14,556 nucleotides of DNA from JAVWHX01 sp036639875 (GCA_036639875.1 JAVWHX010000055.1:1-14556); one strand, 5' to 3'. Shown: positions 1 to 7,525, counted from the stretch's first letter. The notes: generated by a model not told the origin, from the letters alone. Translations and numbers: made by a program.

Positions 1-1767
1 GGTCAAGGACACTATGTGAGAATGTATGATAATAAGGATGCACTCTATTATCAATCTAATCAACAAAGTAATGATGTTGTTTTAAAAGATGTTTCTAAAG
101 ACTTTATCGCTAGTATAGTTGCTATTGAAGATCATCGCTTTTATAGTCATAGAGGTTTTGATCCAATTGGTATTGCTAGAGCTATTAAAGCAAATCTAAC
201 TGAAGGTGGAAAAGCTGAAGGAGCAAGTACAATTAGTCAACAATATGCCCGTCTTTTATTTTTAACTAATGAAAAGACTTGGTCAAGAAAGATTACTGAA
301 GCTTATTTAACAACGCGATTAGAAGCTCATTATGATAAGGATACAATATTACAAGGATATATAAATACAGTTTATTATGGTCATGGTATATATGGTATTA
401 AGAATGCTGCCAAGTATTATTTTAATAAAGATTGTCAGGATTTAGATTTAAATGAAGCGAGTATGTTAGCTGGTGTTGTGAATGGCCCAACATATTTTTC
501 TCCGTTTAAAGATAAAAAGGCTGCTAAAGCAAGACAAAAGTTGGTTTTAGATAAATTGGTAGAAGTTAAATATATTAATCAAGAAACTGCTGATAAAGTC
601 CGTCAAACCCCTTTTGTATTAAATCCTAATCCTTCTTCAACATTATCTACAAAATATCCATATTATAGAGATACAGTAATTCAAGAATTAAAAGACTTAG
701 GATATTATAAAGAAAATTATATTAATCAAGGATTAAACATTGAAACAACTCTTGATACGCAAGTTCAAGATAAGTTAAATGAAACAGTTGATAAGCAAAT
801 GAAAGATAGAGAAGATTTAGAAGTATCTAGTATTATTCTTGATACCCACAAGACTGGAGTTGTCGCCTTGATTGGTGGTAAGAACTATTCAACATCACAG
901 TTCAACAGAGCGACGAGTGCATCACGCCAAATAGGATCAACAATGAAATCATTACTTTATTATGTTGCTTTAGATAATGGCTTTAGTCCTAATACAAAAT
1001 TCAAAAGTGAACCAACACCTTTTAGAACTGATGGTGGACAAACTTATTCTCCAACTAATTTTAATCAAAAGTATGCTTATAAAGATATTACATTGGCCCA
1101 AGCTATTGCTGTTAGTGATAATATTTATGCAGTAAAAACACATATGTTCTTAGGGGAACAAGCTCTTGTTAATGCTTTAGGTAAGTTTGGTTTTACACAT
1201 ATATCTCCACATCCTTCTTTAGCATTAGGGACTTTGAATACTAATGTTTATAAACTTGCAAGTATCTATTCAACATTTGCTAATCAAGGTATTTATAATG
1301 ATGTTCATACTATTAATAAGATTACTAATGATAATGGTGATGTTTTATATGAATATAAAGCAAAAGATGAACAATTATTAAACAAAGAAACTTGTTTGGT
1401 ATTAAGTCAATTATTAACTGCTCCCTTTCATAAAGCCTATAATACTTATGCTAATGCAACAATGTCTTCATATCCAACAAACGCAACCTTTGCAGTAAAA
1501 ACAGGTTCTAGTGACTATGATGCCTTATGTGCAGGATATAATCCTAACTATACAATTGCCAGTTGGACAGGCTATGATGATAATCGCGAGATGCATATGG
1601 CTTCTGATACCAAAATACCAAAAGTTATCTTTCAAACAATGGCAAATTATCTTCAAGAAGAAACTGTTTGGTATACACCTACTGATAAGCTCCAACAAAT
1701 TCCAATCAATCCTATCAGTGGAGAATATCAAGAAAATGGTATTATTTACTGGTTTAAAAATGAATAA
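1..1767 (+). CDS. Class A penicillin-binding protein (bifunctional glycosyltransferase/transpeptidase), 5' end outside window
   Basis: Bifunctional peptidoglycan synthase: the GT51 domain polymerises lipid II into glycan strands and the transpeptidase domain cross-links the stem peptides outside the membrane. The frame is open to base 1 (G-Q-G-H-Y-V before the first possible start, a GTG at 16), so the cytoplasmic tail and membrane anchor lie upstream of the window. Counting from that GTG, GT51 motifs appear in order: EDHRFYSHRG at about 38-47 with the catalytic Glu, GASTISQQ, RKITEAY, and KDTILQGYINTVYYG. The transpeptidase has STMK (nucleophile Ser308), SDN at 367-369 and KTGS at 495-498, so all three active-site motifs are intact. 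No C-terminal PASTA or fibronectin extension is seen; the protein ends about 90 residues after KTG. The family call is firm, the exact PBP subclass is not. Confidence 0.93.
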   Translation, partial: GQGHYVRMYDNKDALYYQSNQQSNDVVLKDVSKDFIASIVAIEDHRFYSHRGFDPIGIARAIKANLTEGGKAEGASTISQQYARLLFLTNEKTWSRKITEAYLTTRLEAHYDKDTILQGYINTVYYGHGIYGIKNAAKYYFNKDCQDLDLNEASMLAGVVNGPTYFSPFKDKKAAKARQKLVLDKLVEVKYINQETADKVRQTPFVLNPNPSSTLSTKYPYYRDTVIQELKDLGYYKENYINQGLNIETTLDTQVQDKLNETVDKQMKDREDLEVSSIILDTHKTGVVALIGGKNYSTSQFNRATSASRQIGSTMKSLLYYVALDNGFSPNTKFKSEPTPFRTDGGQTYSPTNFNQKYAYKDITLAQAIAVSDNIYAVKTHMFLGEQALVNALGKFGFTHISPHPSLALGTLNTNVYKLASIYSTFANQGIYNDVHTINKITNDNGDVLYEYKAKDEQLLNKETCLVLSQLLTAPFHKAYNTYANATMSSYPTNATFAVKTGSSDYDALCAGYNPNYTIASWTGYDDNREMHMASDTKIPKVIFQTMANYLQEETVWYTPTDKLQQIPINPISGEYQENGIIYWFKNE

Positions 1768-1799
1768 AAAAAGAAGAGATTAATCTTTTATCTCTTCTT
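1766..1799 (-). terminator. Intrinsic terminator of the small membrane-protein gene
   Basis: Bases 1771-1780 pair perfectly with 1790-1799 (10 bp, 9-nt loop). On the minus strand the stem is followed by five T (1770-1766) and more T-rich sequence. The stop codon of the minus-strand gene lies at the stem-loop junction. On the plus strand no T-run follows, so it is probably weak for the PBP gene. Confidence 0.55.
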
Positions 1800-2139
1800 C
1801 AATATTCATTGTTGGTTCTTCGATAACTTCTACAACTTCATCTTCTACAACTTCATTCATAACTTCTACAAGTTCTTCTTTACCTTTGTTTTTCAATAAA
1901 GTAATAATATATCCAATACCAACAAAGATTGCTGTATAAACAATATAGACAAATGCATTATTAATATAATAATTAATAATATCAGATATATTTGTTGACC
2001 AAGCCAATTGCCCAGCATCTACCAAACTTTGAATATATACAGTTACATTATATAATGTATAAATACATACCCCTAATGTTAAGACTGCCATGATATAAAA
2101 TACAAGCGCACTCTTTGAAAATTTTAATTTTTTATTCAT
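1780..2139 (-). CDS. Small membrane protein with two helices and an acidic C-terminal tail (unknown function)
   Basis: I do not recognise a family. The 119-residue protein begins with a basic stretch (MNKKLKFSK), followed by two hydrophobic segments at about 10-35 and 61-80. The last 35 residues are a strikingly acidic, Val/Glu-rich tail (EVVEDEVVEVIEEP and similar) and probably sit in the cytoplasm or along the membrane surface. The start is the ATG at 2139, because AAAGGAG lies 8 nt upstream; the frame extends 8 codons further to a GTG, but that would place the Shine-Dalgarno inside the coding region. It lies 59 nt downstream of the DedA gene on the same strand, with a hairpin and a possible second promoter between. 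It may be a DedA partner or an independent small membrane protein; I infer no function. Confidence 0.72.
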   Translation of the reverse strand: MNKKLKFSKSALVFYIMAVLTLGVCIYTLYNVTVYIQSLVDAGQLAWSTNISDIINYYINNAFVYIVYTAIFVGIGYIITLLKNKGKEELVEVMNEVVEDEVVEVIEEPTMNIEEEIKD

Positions 2140-2160
2140 TTTTATTTCTCCTTTAGTCTT

Positions 2161-2201
2161 CACACATTATAATTTTTAAATGTGTGATTAATGTGTGATT
2201 A
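2161..2201 (-). repeat. TGTGTG half-site cluster: direct repeat plus inverted copy between DedA and the small membrane-protein gene
   Basis: ATGTGTGATTA occurs twice in tandem (2180-2190, 2191-2201). CACACATT (2161-2168) is the inverted partner of AATGTGTG (2179-2186 or 2190-2197), so two alternative 8-bp hairpins are possible. A minus-strand TATAAT (2171-2166) lies inside the arrangement. The DedA stop codon overlaps the outer repeat. It could be an operator, an mRNA processing or stability hairpin, or chance in AT-rich DNA. Confidence 0.45.
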
Positions 2202-2786
2202 ATGTTGCATTTTTCTTTTTTTAAACCATCGATATACAATATACAATACAATTCCAATAATCACAAGTGTTTTATATTCTTCAATTATCAATTGAACCCT
2301 ATCAAAGTTCTCCCCTAATAAAACTCCAGCACTTACCAATATTGTATTCCACAAAAGTGTTCCTACCATTGTATAAAGACAAAACGGTAATAATGGCATT
2401 GCCATCATTCCTGCTGGTAAAGAAACTAAACTTCTCACAACTGGTACAAACCTTGTTAGAAAAACTGCTTTCTTTCCATGATTTTCAAACCACTCTTGAC
2501 ACTTTATAATATGTTTATCTTGAATGTGTAAAAGTTTAAAGAGTTTGACTTGCTTTATTGGTGATAATAAATATCCTAAGGCATACAAACATATTGAGCC
2601 TAAAAATGATCCTAATGTTGATACAACTATCACTGCTTGTATTTCAAAATAACCAAGCGTTACTAAATAACCACTAAATGTAAGAATAATCTCAGAAGGA
2701 ATTGGTGGTATAAGATTTTCTAGAAACATTAAAACAAGTAAACTTATATATCCATATTGTTTAATTAAGAAAATAATCCAAGCAAT
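2199..2786 (-). CDS. DedA-family membrane protein (VTT/SNARE-associated domain), probable AUU start
   Basis: DedA proteins are polytopic inner-membrane proteins; relatives work in lipid-carrier flipping and envelope homeostasis. With the proposed start the protein has 195 residues. It shows the family's LENxxPPIPSE motif at 22-32, the FLTRFVPVVRSLVSLPAG motif at 109-126 with two conserved Arg (112, 118), and an LLWN segment near 144-147. About five hydrophobic stretches and a basic tail (RWFKKRK) follow. The only in-frame ATG (2729) begins immediately before LENLIPP and has no Shine-Dalgarno. It would remove IKQYGYISLLVL, which DedA proteins normally have. Between the in-frame stop at 2831 and that ATG there is no ATG, GTG or TTG. 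AGGAG at 2798-2794 lies 7 nt before an ATT at 2786, which I take as the start. The substrate cannot be told from sequence. Confidence 0.86.
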   Translation of the reverse strand: MAWIIFLIKQYGYISLLVLMFLENLIPPIPSEIILTFSGYLVTLGYFEIQAVIVVSTLGSFLGSICLYALGYLLSPIKQVKLFKLLHIQDKHIIKCQEWFENHGKKAVFLTRFVPVVRSLVSLPAGMMAMPLLPFCLYTMVGTLLWNTILVSAGVLLGENFDRVQLIIEEYKTLVIIGIVLYIVYRWFKKRKMQH

Positions 2787-2793
2787 AATATCA

Positions 2794-2798
2794 CTCCT
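2794..2798 (-). promoter_or_regulatory. Ribosome binding site that fixes the non-AUG start of the DedA gene
   Basis: The minus strand reads GAGAGGAGTGATATTATTGC. AGGAG is followed after 4 nt by one ATT and after 7 nt by a second ATT, both in the DedA frame. The 7-nt spacing favours the second one (2786). Confidence 0.65.
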
Positions 2799-2868
2799 CT
2801 CTTTGAATTTACATAATACGATAAATGACTATGTTATAATATATAAACAAAAAAATGATTTATTACTA

Positions 2869-2897
2869 TTTACATATTTTTTAGACTATGCTAATAT
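2869..2897 (+). promoter_or_regulatory. Promoter of the riboswitch-P-type ATPase unit
   Basis: TTTACA (2869-2874) and TAATAT (2892-2897) are separated by exactly 17 bp. The predicted transcription start, about 2903-2905, coincides with the first base of the riboswitch P1 stem, which supports the call. Confidence 0.6.
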
Positions 2898-2902
2898 AAC
2901 TG

Positions 2903-2990
2903 TAATGAGGGAGTAGTCTCACTTTTGTGTGATGTATCAACAGACCCGAATAGTTTCTATTCTGGTGCATCTTAAAGACAAGACTCGTTA
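2903..2990 (+). ncRNA. yybP-ykoY (manganese) riboswitch aptamer
   Basis: Conserved core elements are visible: GGGAGTAG right after the P1 5' strand (2909-2916) and ACAAGACT just before the P1 3' strand. P1 is TAATGAG (2903-2909) with CTCGTTA (2984-2990), 7 bp. P2 is CAC-TTTT-GTG (2920-2929). The second arm is built from GATG/CATC (2931-2934/2968-2971), ACC/GGT (2944-2946/2964-2966), and a GAATAG-TTT-CTATTC tip (2948-2962). Characterised members of this class bind Mn2+ and switch on Mn2+ exporters such as MntP and P-type ATPases of the YoaB type. Position between promoter and cation ATPase fits. Confidence 0.88.
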
Positions 2991-3020
2991 AAGATATATC
3001 TTTAGCGACTTGTCTTTTTT
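2974..3020 (+). terminator. Riboswitch-controlled intrinsic terminator
   Basis: AAAGACAAG (2974-2982) pairs with CTTGTCTTT (3009-3017). Above a small asymmetric bulge, CGTTAAAGA (2986-2994) pairs with TCTTTAGCG (2999-3007). A run of T (3015-3020) follows. The 5' arm contains the P1 3' strand and the conserved ACAAGAC of the aptamer, so ligand-bound aptamer and terminator exclude each other. This predicts expression when Mn2+ is high. Confidence 0.88.
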
Positions 3021-3050
3021 GTTTGCTAGGGAGAATAAAGGAGGAAAATT

Positions 3051-5624
3051 ATGTTTTATCAAAAAGAAATTGAAGCAGTTTTAGAGGAGTGTCAATCATC
3101 TAAGAATGGTTTAAATCAACAGGATGTAACAAAACGTCATGAAAAGTATGGTTTTAATGTTTTAGATGAAAAAAAGGAAGATAGTCCATTGGTTATCTTT
3201 TTAAAGCAGTTCAAGGATTTACTTGTTATTATCTTAATTATTGCAGCGTTTATTTCTGGTTTGAGTGGTCAATTTGAAAGTACATTTGTTATTGTAGCCG
3301 TTATTATTGTTAATGCTATCCTTGGTACAGTTCAAACATTAAAAGCTCAAAAATCATTAGAAAGTTTAAAGAAGCTTTCTATTCCTAAAGTGAAAGTTAT
3401 TCGTGATAATCAATTACAAGAAATTGATTCTACTGAATTAACAATCGGTGATATTGTACAAATTGAAGCTGGAGATATTATCAGTGGAGATGGTCGTTTA
3501 TTTGAAGTTTCTTCTTTACAAGTTAATGAAAGTGCGTTAACTGGTGAAGTAGAAAGTGTTGATAAGATTATTACGGTTATCGAAAATGATGTTGTGATTG
3601 GAGATCAAAAGAATATGGTCTTCTCTGGAAGTTTGGTTACAAATGGAACTGGTAAATATGTTGTCACTTCGATTGGGATGACAACTGAAATTGGTAAAAT
3701 AGCATCATTATTAAATAATGCTAAAGAACGTAAAACACCATTACAAAAGAGTTTAGATGAATTTAGTGGTAAGTTATCAATTGCCATTATGTTTATTTCA
3801 TTAATTGTTTTATGTTTAAATCTTTTCTTAGCTAAACAAACTTTATTAGATTCATTAATGATTGCTGTTGCTTTAGCAGTTGCTGCTATTCCTGAAGCTT
3901 TGAGTTCGATTGTTACAATTGTATTATCAATGAGTACTCAAAAGATGGTTAAAGAAAATGCAATTATTAAGAATTTAAATTCGGTTGAAAGTTTAGGTTG
4001 TGTATCTGTTATCTGTAGTGATAAAACAGGAACATTAACTCAAAATAAAATGACTGCACAAACATTATTTGTTAATAATCAATTATTACAAATTAGTGAA
4101 CTAGATGGAAACAATCATGATCATGATACTTTATTAAAAGCATGTTCTTTATGTAACAATTCTGTTATTAATGATCAACAAAGAATTGGAGATCCTACTG
4201 AACTTGCATTGGTTGATTTAGTAAATCATTATTTTAGTAAAGATAATAATTACCAACAAGTTTCAATTAGAGAAAAAGAATTACCTTTTGATTCAGATAG
4301 AAAATTAATGAGTGTTTCTTCTAAGAAGCATTTATATACTAAAGGTGCTCCTGATGAATTAATCAGAAGATGTACATCTATATTAATTAATGGTAGAAAA
4401 GAAGCTTTATCGCCTAGACATATTGAACTTATTAATGCTGAAAACCAAAGATGTGCTCATAGTGGTTTACGTGTTTTAGGTTTTGCATATAAAGTCTTTA
4501 ATAAAGATGAAATTACGTTAGATGATGAACAAGATTTAACTTTTATTGGTTTAATTTCATTAATGGATCCACCAAGAGTTGAAAGTGCTGATGCTGTTGC
4601 TAAATGTAAAATGGCAGGTATCAAACCAATTATGATTACTGGTGATCATGTTGTGACTGCTTGTAGTATTGCGAAACAAATTGGTATTTATGAAGATGGA
4701 GATTTATCACTTGAAGGTCGTGCATTAGAACAAATGAGTGAAGAAGAATTAGAAGAAAAACTTGCTCATATTAGTGTTTATGCCAGAGTTGCACCTGAAC
4801 ATAAGATTAGAATTGTTAAGGCATGGCAAAAACGTGGTGATATCGTTGCAATGACTGGTGATGGTGTCAATGATGCCCCTGCTTTAAAACAAAGTGATAT
4901 TGGTGTTGCAATGGGGATTACTGGAACTGAAGTTTCTAAAGATGCTGCGAGTATGATTTTAACTGATGATAACTTCTCTACAATTGTTAAAGCGGTTATT
5001 ACTGGTCGTAATGTTTATAGAAATATTAAGAACTCTATTAATTATTTATTATCTGGTAACTTTGCTGGAATCTTGTGTGTTTTTGGAGCATCATTGATGA
5101 TGTTACCAACACCTTTCTTCCCTGTTCATTTATTATTTATGAATTTAATTACTGACTCTTTACCAGCTATTGCTATTGGTATGGAAAAAAGTCGTAATGA
5201 TGTTTTAAAAGAAAAGCCAAGAAATGCTAATGATTCTATTTTAAATAAGAAAACAATGGCTCAAATTGGTTATGAAGGTATTATCATTGGTCTTTCTACA
5301 ATGTGTGCTTATTTAATGGGATTAAAAGGTGATCCATTAACTGCATCTACAATGGCCTTTGCAACAATTTGTTTAGCTCGTTTATTACATGGATTTAACT
5401 GTAGAAGTGATCAACCTTTATATAAGATTGGAATATTCTCAAATAGATCTAGTGTTGGAGCATTTTTAGTAGGATTTGCGTTATTACACATTATCCTATT
5501 TGTTCCTGCACTTCATAGTTTATTTATGATCCATGATATAACAATTGTTCAATTATTCTGTATTTATGGTTTTGCATTAGTACCTACACTTATTATTCAA
5601 TTAAAGAAATCATTAACAAAGTAA
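3051..5624 (+). CDS. P-type cation-transporting ATPase (P2A-like, PMR1/YoaB type), probable Mn2+ exporter
   Basis: Uses ATP to pump divalent cations across the cell membrane through an aspartyl-phosphate intermediate. The 857 residues are typical for bacterial P2A ATPases. Seen in order: N-terminal cation-ATPase segment, actuator motif TGE at 164-166 (followed by Val instead of the usual Ser), M4 PEAL at 281-284, phosphorylation site DKTGT with Asp324, hinge TGDGVNDAP starting at 602, and M6 NLITD at 698-702. In M5, Asn670 is kept but the position of SERCA Glu771 (Ca2+ site I) is Gly673. Only site II ligands (Glu282, Asn698, Asp702) therefore remain, as in single-site PMR1/SPCA pumps that move Mn2+ and Ca2+. 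The upstream riboswitch argues for Mn2+ export. AAGGAGG lies 6 nt before the ATG. Annotation pipelines would often call it a calcium ATPase; I prefer manganese. Confidence 0.93.
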   Translation: MFYQKEIEAVLEECQSSKNGLNQQDVTKRHEKYGFNVLDEKKEDSPLVIFLKQFKDLLVIILIIAAFISGLSGQFESTFVIVAVIIVNAILGTVQTLKAQKSLESLKKLSIPKVKVIRDNQLQEIDSTELTIGDIVQIEAGDIISGDGRLFEVSSLQVNESALTGEVESVDKIITVIENDVVIGDQKNMVFSGSLVTNGTGKYVVTSIGMTTEIGKIASLLNNAKERKTPLQKSLDEFSGKLSIAIMFISLIVLCLNLFLAKQTLLDSLMIAVALAVAAIPEALSSIVTIVLSMSTQKMVKENAIIKNLNSVESLGCVSVICSDKTGTLTQNKMTAQTLFVNNQLLQISELDGNNHDHDTLLKACSLCNNSVINDQQRIGDPTELALVDLVNHYFSKDNNYQQVSIREKELPFDSDRKLMSVSSKKHLYTKGAPDELIRRCTSILINGRKEALSPRHIELINAENQRCAHSGLRVLGFAYKVFNKDEITLDDEQDLTFIGLISLMDPPRVESADAVAKCKMAGIKPIMITGDHVVTACSIAKQIGIYEDGDLSLEGRALEQMSEEELEEKLAHISVYARVAPEHKIRIVKAWQKRGDIVAMTGDGVNDAPALKQSDIGVAMGITGTEVSKDAASMILTDDNFSTIVKAVITGRNVYRNIKNSINYLLSGNFAGILCVFGASLMMLPTPFFPVHLLFMNLITDSLPAIAIGMEKSRNDVLKEKPRNANDSILNKKTMAQIGYEGIIIGLSTMCAYLMGLKGDPLTASTMAFATICLARLLHGFNCRSDQPLYKIGIFSNRSSVGAFLVGFALLHIILFVPALHSLFMIHDITIVQLFCIYGFALVPTLIIQLKKSLTK

Positions 5625-5652
5625 AAGGATTGAAATTATTTCAATCCTTTTT
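5623..5652. terminator. Bidirectional terminator between P-type ATPase and GNAT genes
   Basis: GGATTGAAA (5627-5635) pairs with TTTCAATCC (5639-5647). It is flanked by A4 on the left and T6 on the right, so it gives stem plus U-tract on both strands. The minus-strand stop codon of the acetyltransferase sits in the loop (5636-5638). Confidence 0.85.
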
Positions 5653-6049
5653 TCATATTCACATGAGGGCAATACTCATCTAAGTATTCTTCACCATTTT
5701 CATGATAATCATTTTTTATATAAAAATTCTTTGCTCTTACTTGAGCTGATAAATTAACTTCTAAGAAGCCTAATTCCTTAGCTTTTAGTTCTAATATATC
5801 TAATATATAACTTCCTAAATGAAGTTCTCTTTTACTTTTTATAACTGCTATTCTTCCTAAAACCATTGTCTTATCTTTTTGATACATTCTTGCACAACCA
5901 ATAGCTTGGTTATTCTCATATATGACAAGATGTAAACAATGATTATCAATATCATCAAATTCATTTTTAAAACCTTGTTCTTCTACAAACACTGCTTCTC
6001 TTATCTTTCTTGCATCTTGATTTAATTCATTATAAAACTGATATTTCAT
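5636..6049 (-). CDS. GNAT-family N-acetyltransferase (ElaA/YjcF-like)
   Basis: A 137-residue single-domain acetyl-CoA-dependent acyltransferase, acceptor unknown. Features of the ElaA/YjcF branch are visible: R17 with VFVEEQG at 20-26 and the acidic DDID stretch at 32-35, core strand GRIAV at 65-69, AQ at 102-103, FY at 109-110, and DE...H near 124-129. The acetyl-CoA pyrophosphate loop, normally R-x-x-G-x-G, reads R74-E-L-H-L-G, so the first glycine is replaced by His. The start ATG has AAGGAG upstream. It overlaps the 3' end of the HD gene by 20 nt (6030-6049), which implies co-transcription and probable translational coupling. The Gly-to-His change makes catalysis less certain, though loop variants exist in the family. 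Confidence 0.85.
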   Translation of the reverse strand: MKYQFYNELNQDARKIREAVFVEEQGFKNEFDDIDNHCLHLVIYENNQAIGCARMYQKDKTMVLGRIAVIKSKRELHLGSYILDILELKAKELGFLEVNLSAQVRAKNFYIKNDYHENGEEYLDEYCPHVNMKKGLK

Positions 6050-7295
6050 CTTTAATCTCCTTAGGGAAAAAGACTTTCTTGTCTGACTTGTATTGTTTTG
6101 AATTTAAAATTGCAGAAACAATTTCAGATTTTCTTGGAAGTGGTGAAAGTTCACCATTAACTGATAGTATTTCAATATCACTTAATTCTCCACTTTTACC
6201 ATAATGAAGATAAGGAACTTGTTTTTGATTATCACTCATTATATAGTAACGTGGATTATATCCAAGATGCCATGCTTTTTCTTTTATATTTTTTAATTCT
6301 TGATTATCTTTTAATTGTTTATATTTAAATAATCTTCTATTTAAAAAGCGTGAAGATAAATCACTTAAGATAAAATCATCCTCTTTCATAAATTCTCTAA
6401 AATAATATAATACAACTGCTTCATCAAGTTCAGTAAAATTTTTAACTTCTAATTGATTGTCTAAAAAAGGGTGAAGATAACGTAAATCAGTAGAAAAGTT
6501 AAACTTTTCAGCATATAAATCTTTCACTCTTAAAAAGATACTTTGCAATAAATGTTCATAACTTCTAGCAGTAGGATGATAATAAACTTGCCAATACATA
6601 TGATATCTAGCTAGAATATAGTTTTCTATCGCTTGAACTCCAGATTCTTTATAAACTATCTTACCATCTCTAATACGCATTGTTCGTAATATTCTAGACA
6701 TATCATATTGTCCATAAGTTGTCCCTGTCATATAAGAATCTCTTAATAAATAATCCATTCTATCAGCATCTAATTGGCTTGATACCATTTGAATCAGGAT
6801 TTGATTTGGATGAGTATGTTGGATAATAGAAGCAACATCATTTGGTAAATCTTTATAAATAGCAGACAATATATCATGAACCTCACTATTTTCTAAGATA
6901 ATTCTCACTGTCATTTCTTCATGGTTGTCGCCAAAAACACCTTCAAAAGAATGTGAGAAAGGTCCATGTCCAATATCATGTAATAAACCAGCACACATGA
7001 CACAAAGTTTATCGTAATCAGTTAAACAATCACCAAAACATTCTGATTCTAACATTTTTCTAACAATTTGATAAACTCCTAATGAATGCACAAAACGAGA
7101 ATGTTCAGCACTTTGAAAAACTTGATATGTCCCACCCAATTGTTTAACCCTTCTTAATCTTTGCATTTCTTGAGAATTAATAAGATACCATATAACCAAA
7201 TGATCAACATGAATATAATCATGAATAGCATCTCTTAACACTCTTTTTTCATTCATTTCAATATCTTTTAAGGAAAACTCTTTTTTAAAATTCAT
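6030..7295 (-). CDS. HD-domain phosphohydrolase (dGTPase-like, YwfO family)
   Basis: A cytoplasmic metal-dependent phosphohydrolase of the HD superfamily; related YwfO/SAMHD1-like proteins cleave (d)NTPs, but the substrate is not fixed by sequence. At 421 residues it matches the family. The HD metal signature is complete: H65 in AEHSRFVHSLG, H106-D107 in LLHDIGHGPFSHSFEG, and the downstream Asp in SQLDADRMDYLLRDS (D176/D178). The stretch at 19-50 (VLRDAIHDYIH to QRLRRVKQLG) is typical of the dGTPase-like subgroup. Start: the ATG at 7295 is preceded by GAAGGTG at good spacing; an internal ATG 13 codons later has no better site. It is first gene of a unit with the GNAT gene. A minus-strand TGA-TAGAAT (extended -10, 7324-7316) may be its promoter. 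Confidence 0.9.
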   Translation of the reverse strand: MNFKKEFSLKDIEMNEKRVLRDAIHDYIHVDHLVIWYLINSQEMQRLRRVKQLGGTYQVFQSAEHSRFVHSLGVYQIVRKMLESECFGDCLTDYDKLCVMCAGLLHDIGHGPFSHSFEGVFGDNHEEMTVRIILENSEVHDILSAIYKDLPNDVASIIQHTHPNQILIQMVSSQLDADRMDYLLRDSYMTGTTYGQYDMSRILRTMRIRDGKIVYKESGVQAIENYILARYHMYWQVYYHPTARSYEHLLQSIFLRVKDLYAEKFNFSTDLRYLHPFLDNQLEVKNFTELDEAVVLYYFREFMKEDDFILSDLSSRFLNRRLFKYKQLKDNQELKNIKEKAWHLGYNPRYYIMSDNQKQVPYLHYGKSGELSDIEILSVNGELSPLPRKSEIVSAILNSKQYKSDKKVFFPKEIKDEISVL

Positions 7296-7315
7296 GTTTT
7301 CACCTTCTTTTCTTT

Positions 7316-7347
7316 ATTCTATCAAATAAAGCATAGTGAAGTCTATG
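7316..7347 (-). promoter_or_regulatory. Candidate promoter of the HD-GNAT unit with a small inverted repeat
   Basis: On the minus strand TGATAGAAT (7324-7316) is an extended -10 with no good -35. CATAG (7332-7336) and CTATG (7343-7347) form a 5-bp inverted repeat spaced by 6 nt over the -35 zone. The combination is suggestive only. Confidence 0.35.
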
Positions 7348-7525
7348 TTTTTGCATAATAGATAAAAGAAAACCCATTTTATTTTTACGTAATTTGAAAT
7401 AATGTTATTCGTACTATTTATTAAATATATAAAAATAACTTATATATTTAAAAGGTTGAAATAAACTGATTGAGTTCAATAAGTCATTTTATTATTTGAA
7501 AAATCTTTTTCTTTATATGTGAGTT

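Noticed and set aside
1511..1783. Overlapping frames on both strands at the end of the PBP gene
   Set aside because: Shadows of the transpeptidase coding frame, whose KTG motif lies here.
2199..2831. Frameshift or pseudogene at the 5' end of the DedA gene
   Set aside because: The full N-terminal motif continues in the same frame without a stop, with a ribosome binding site at the right distance; only the start codon is odd.
2835..2840. Plus-strand TATAAT as promoter of the P-type ATPase
   Set aside because: No -35 at 16-18 bp (the nearest TTTACA is 21 bp away), while TTTACA-17-TAATAT at 2869-2897 fits and begins transcription exactly at the riboswitch.
6010..6204. 64-residue plus-strand frame
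   Set aside because: Antisense to the GNAT/HD overlap, both of which carry clear family motifs.
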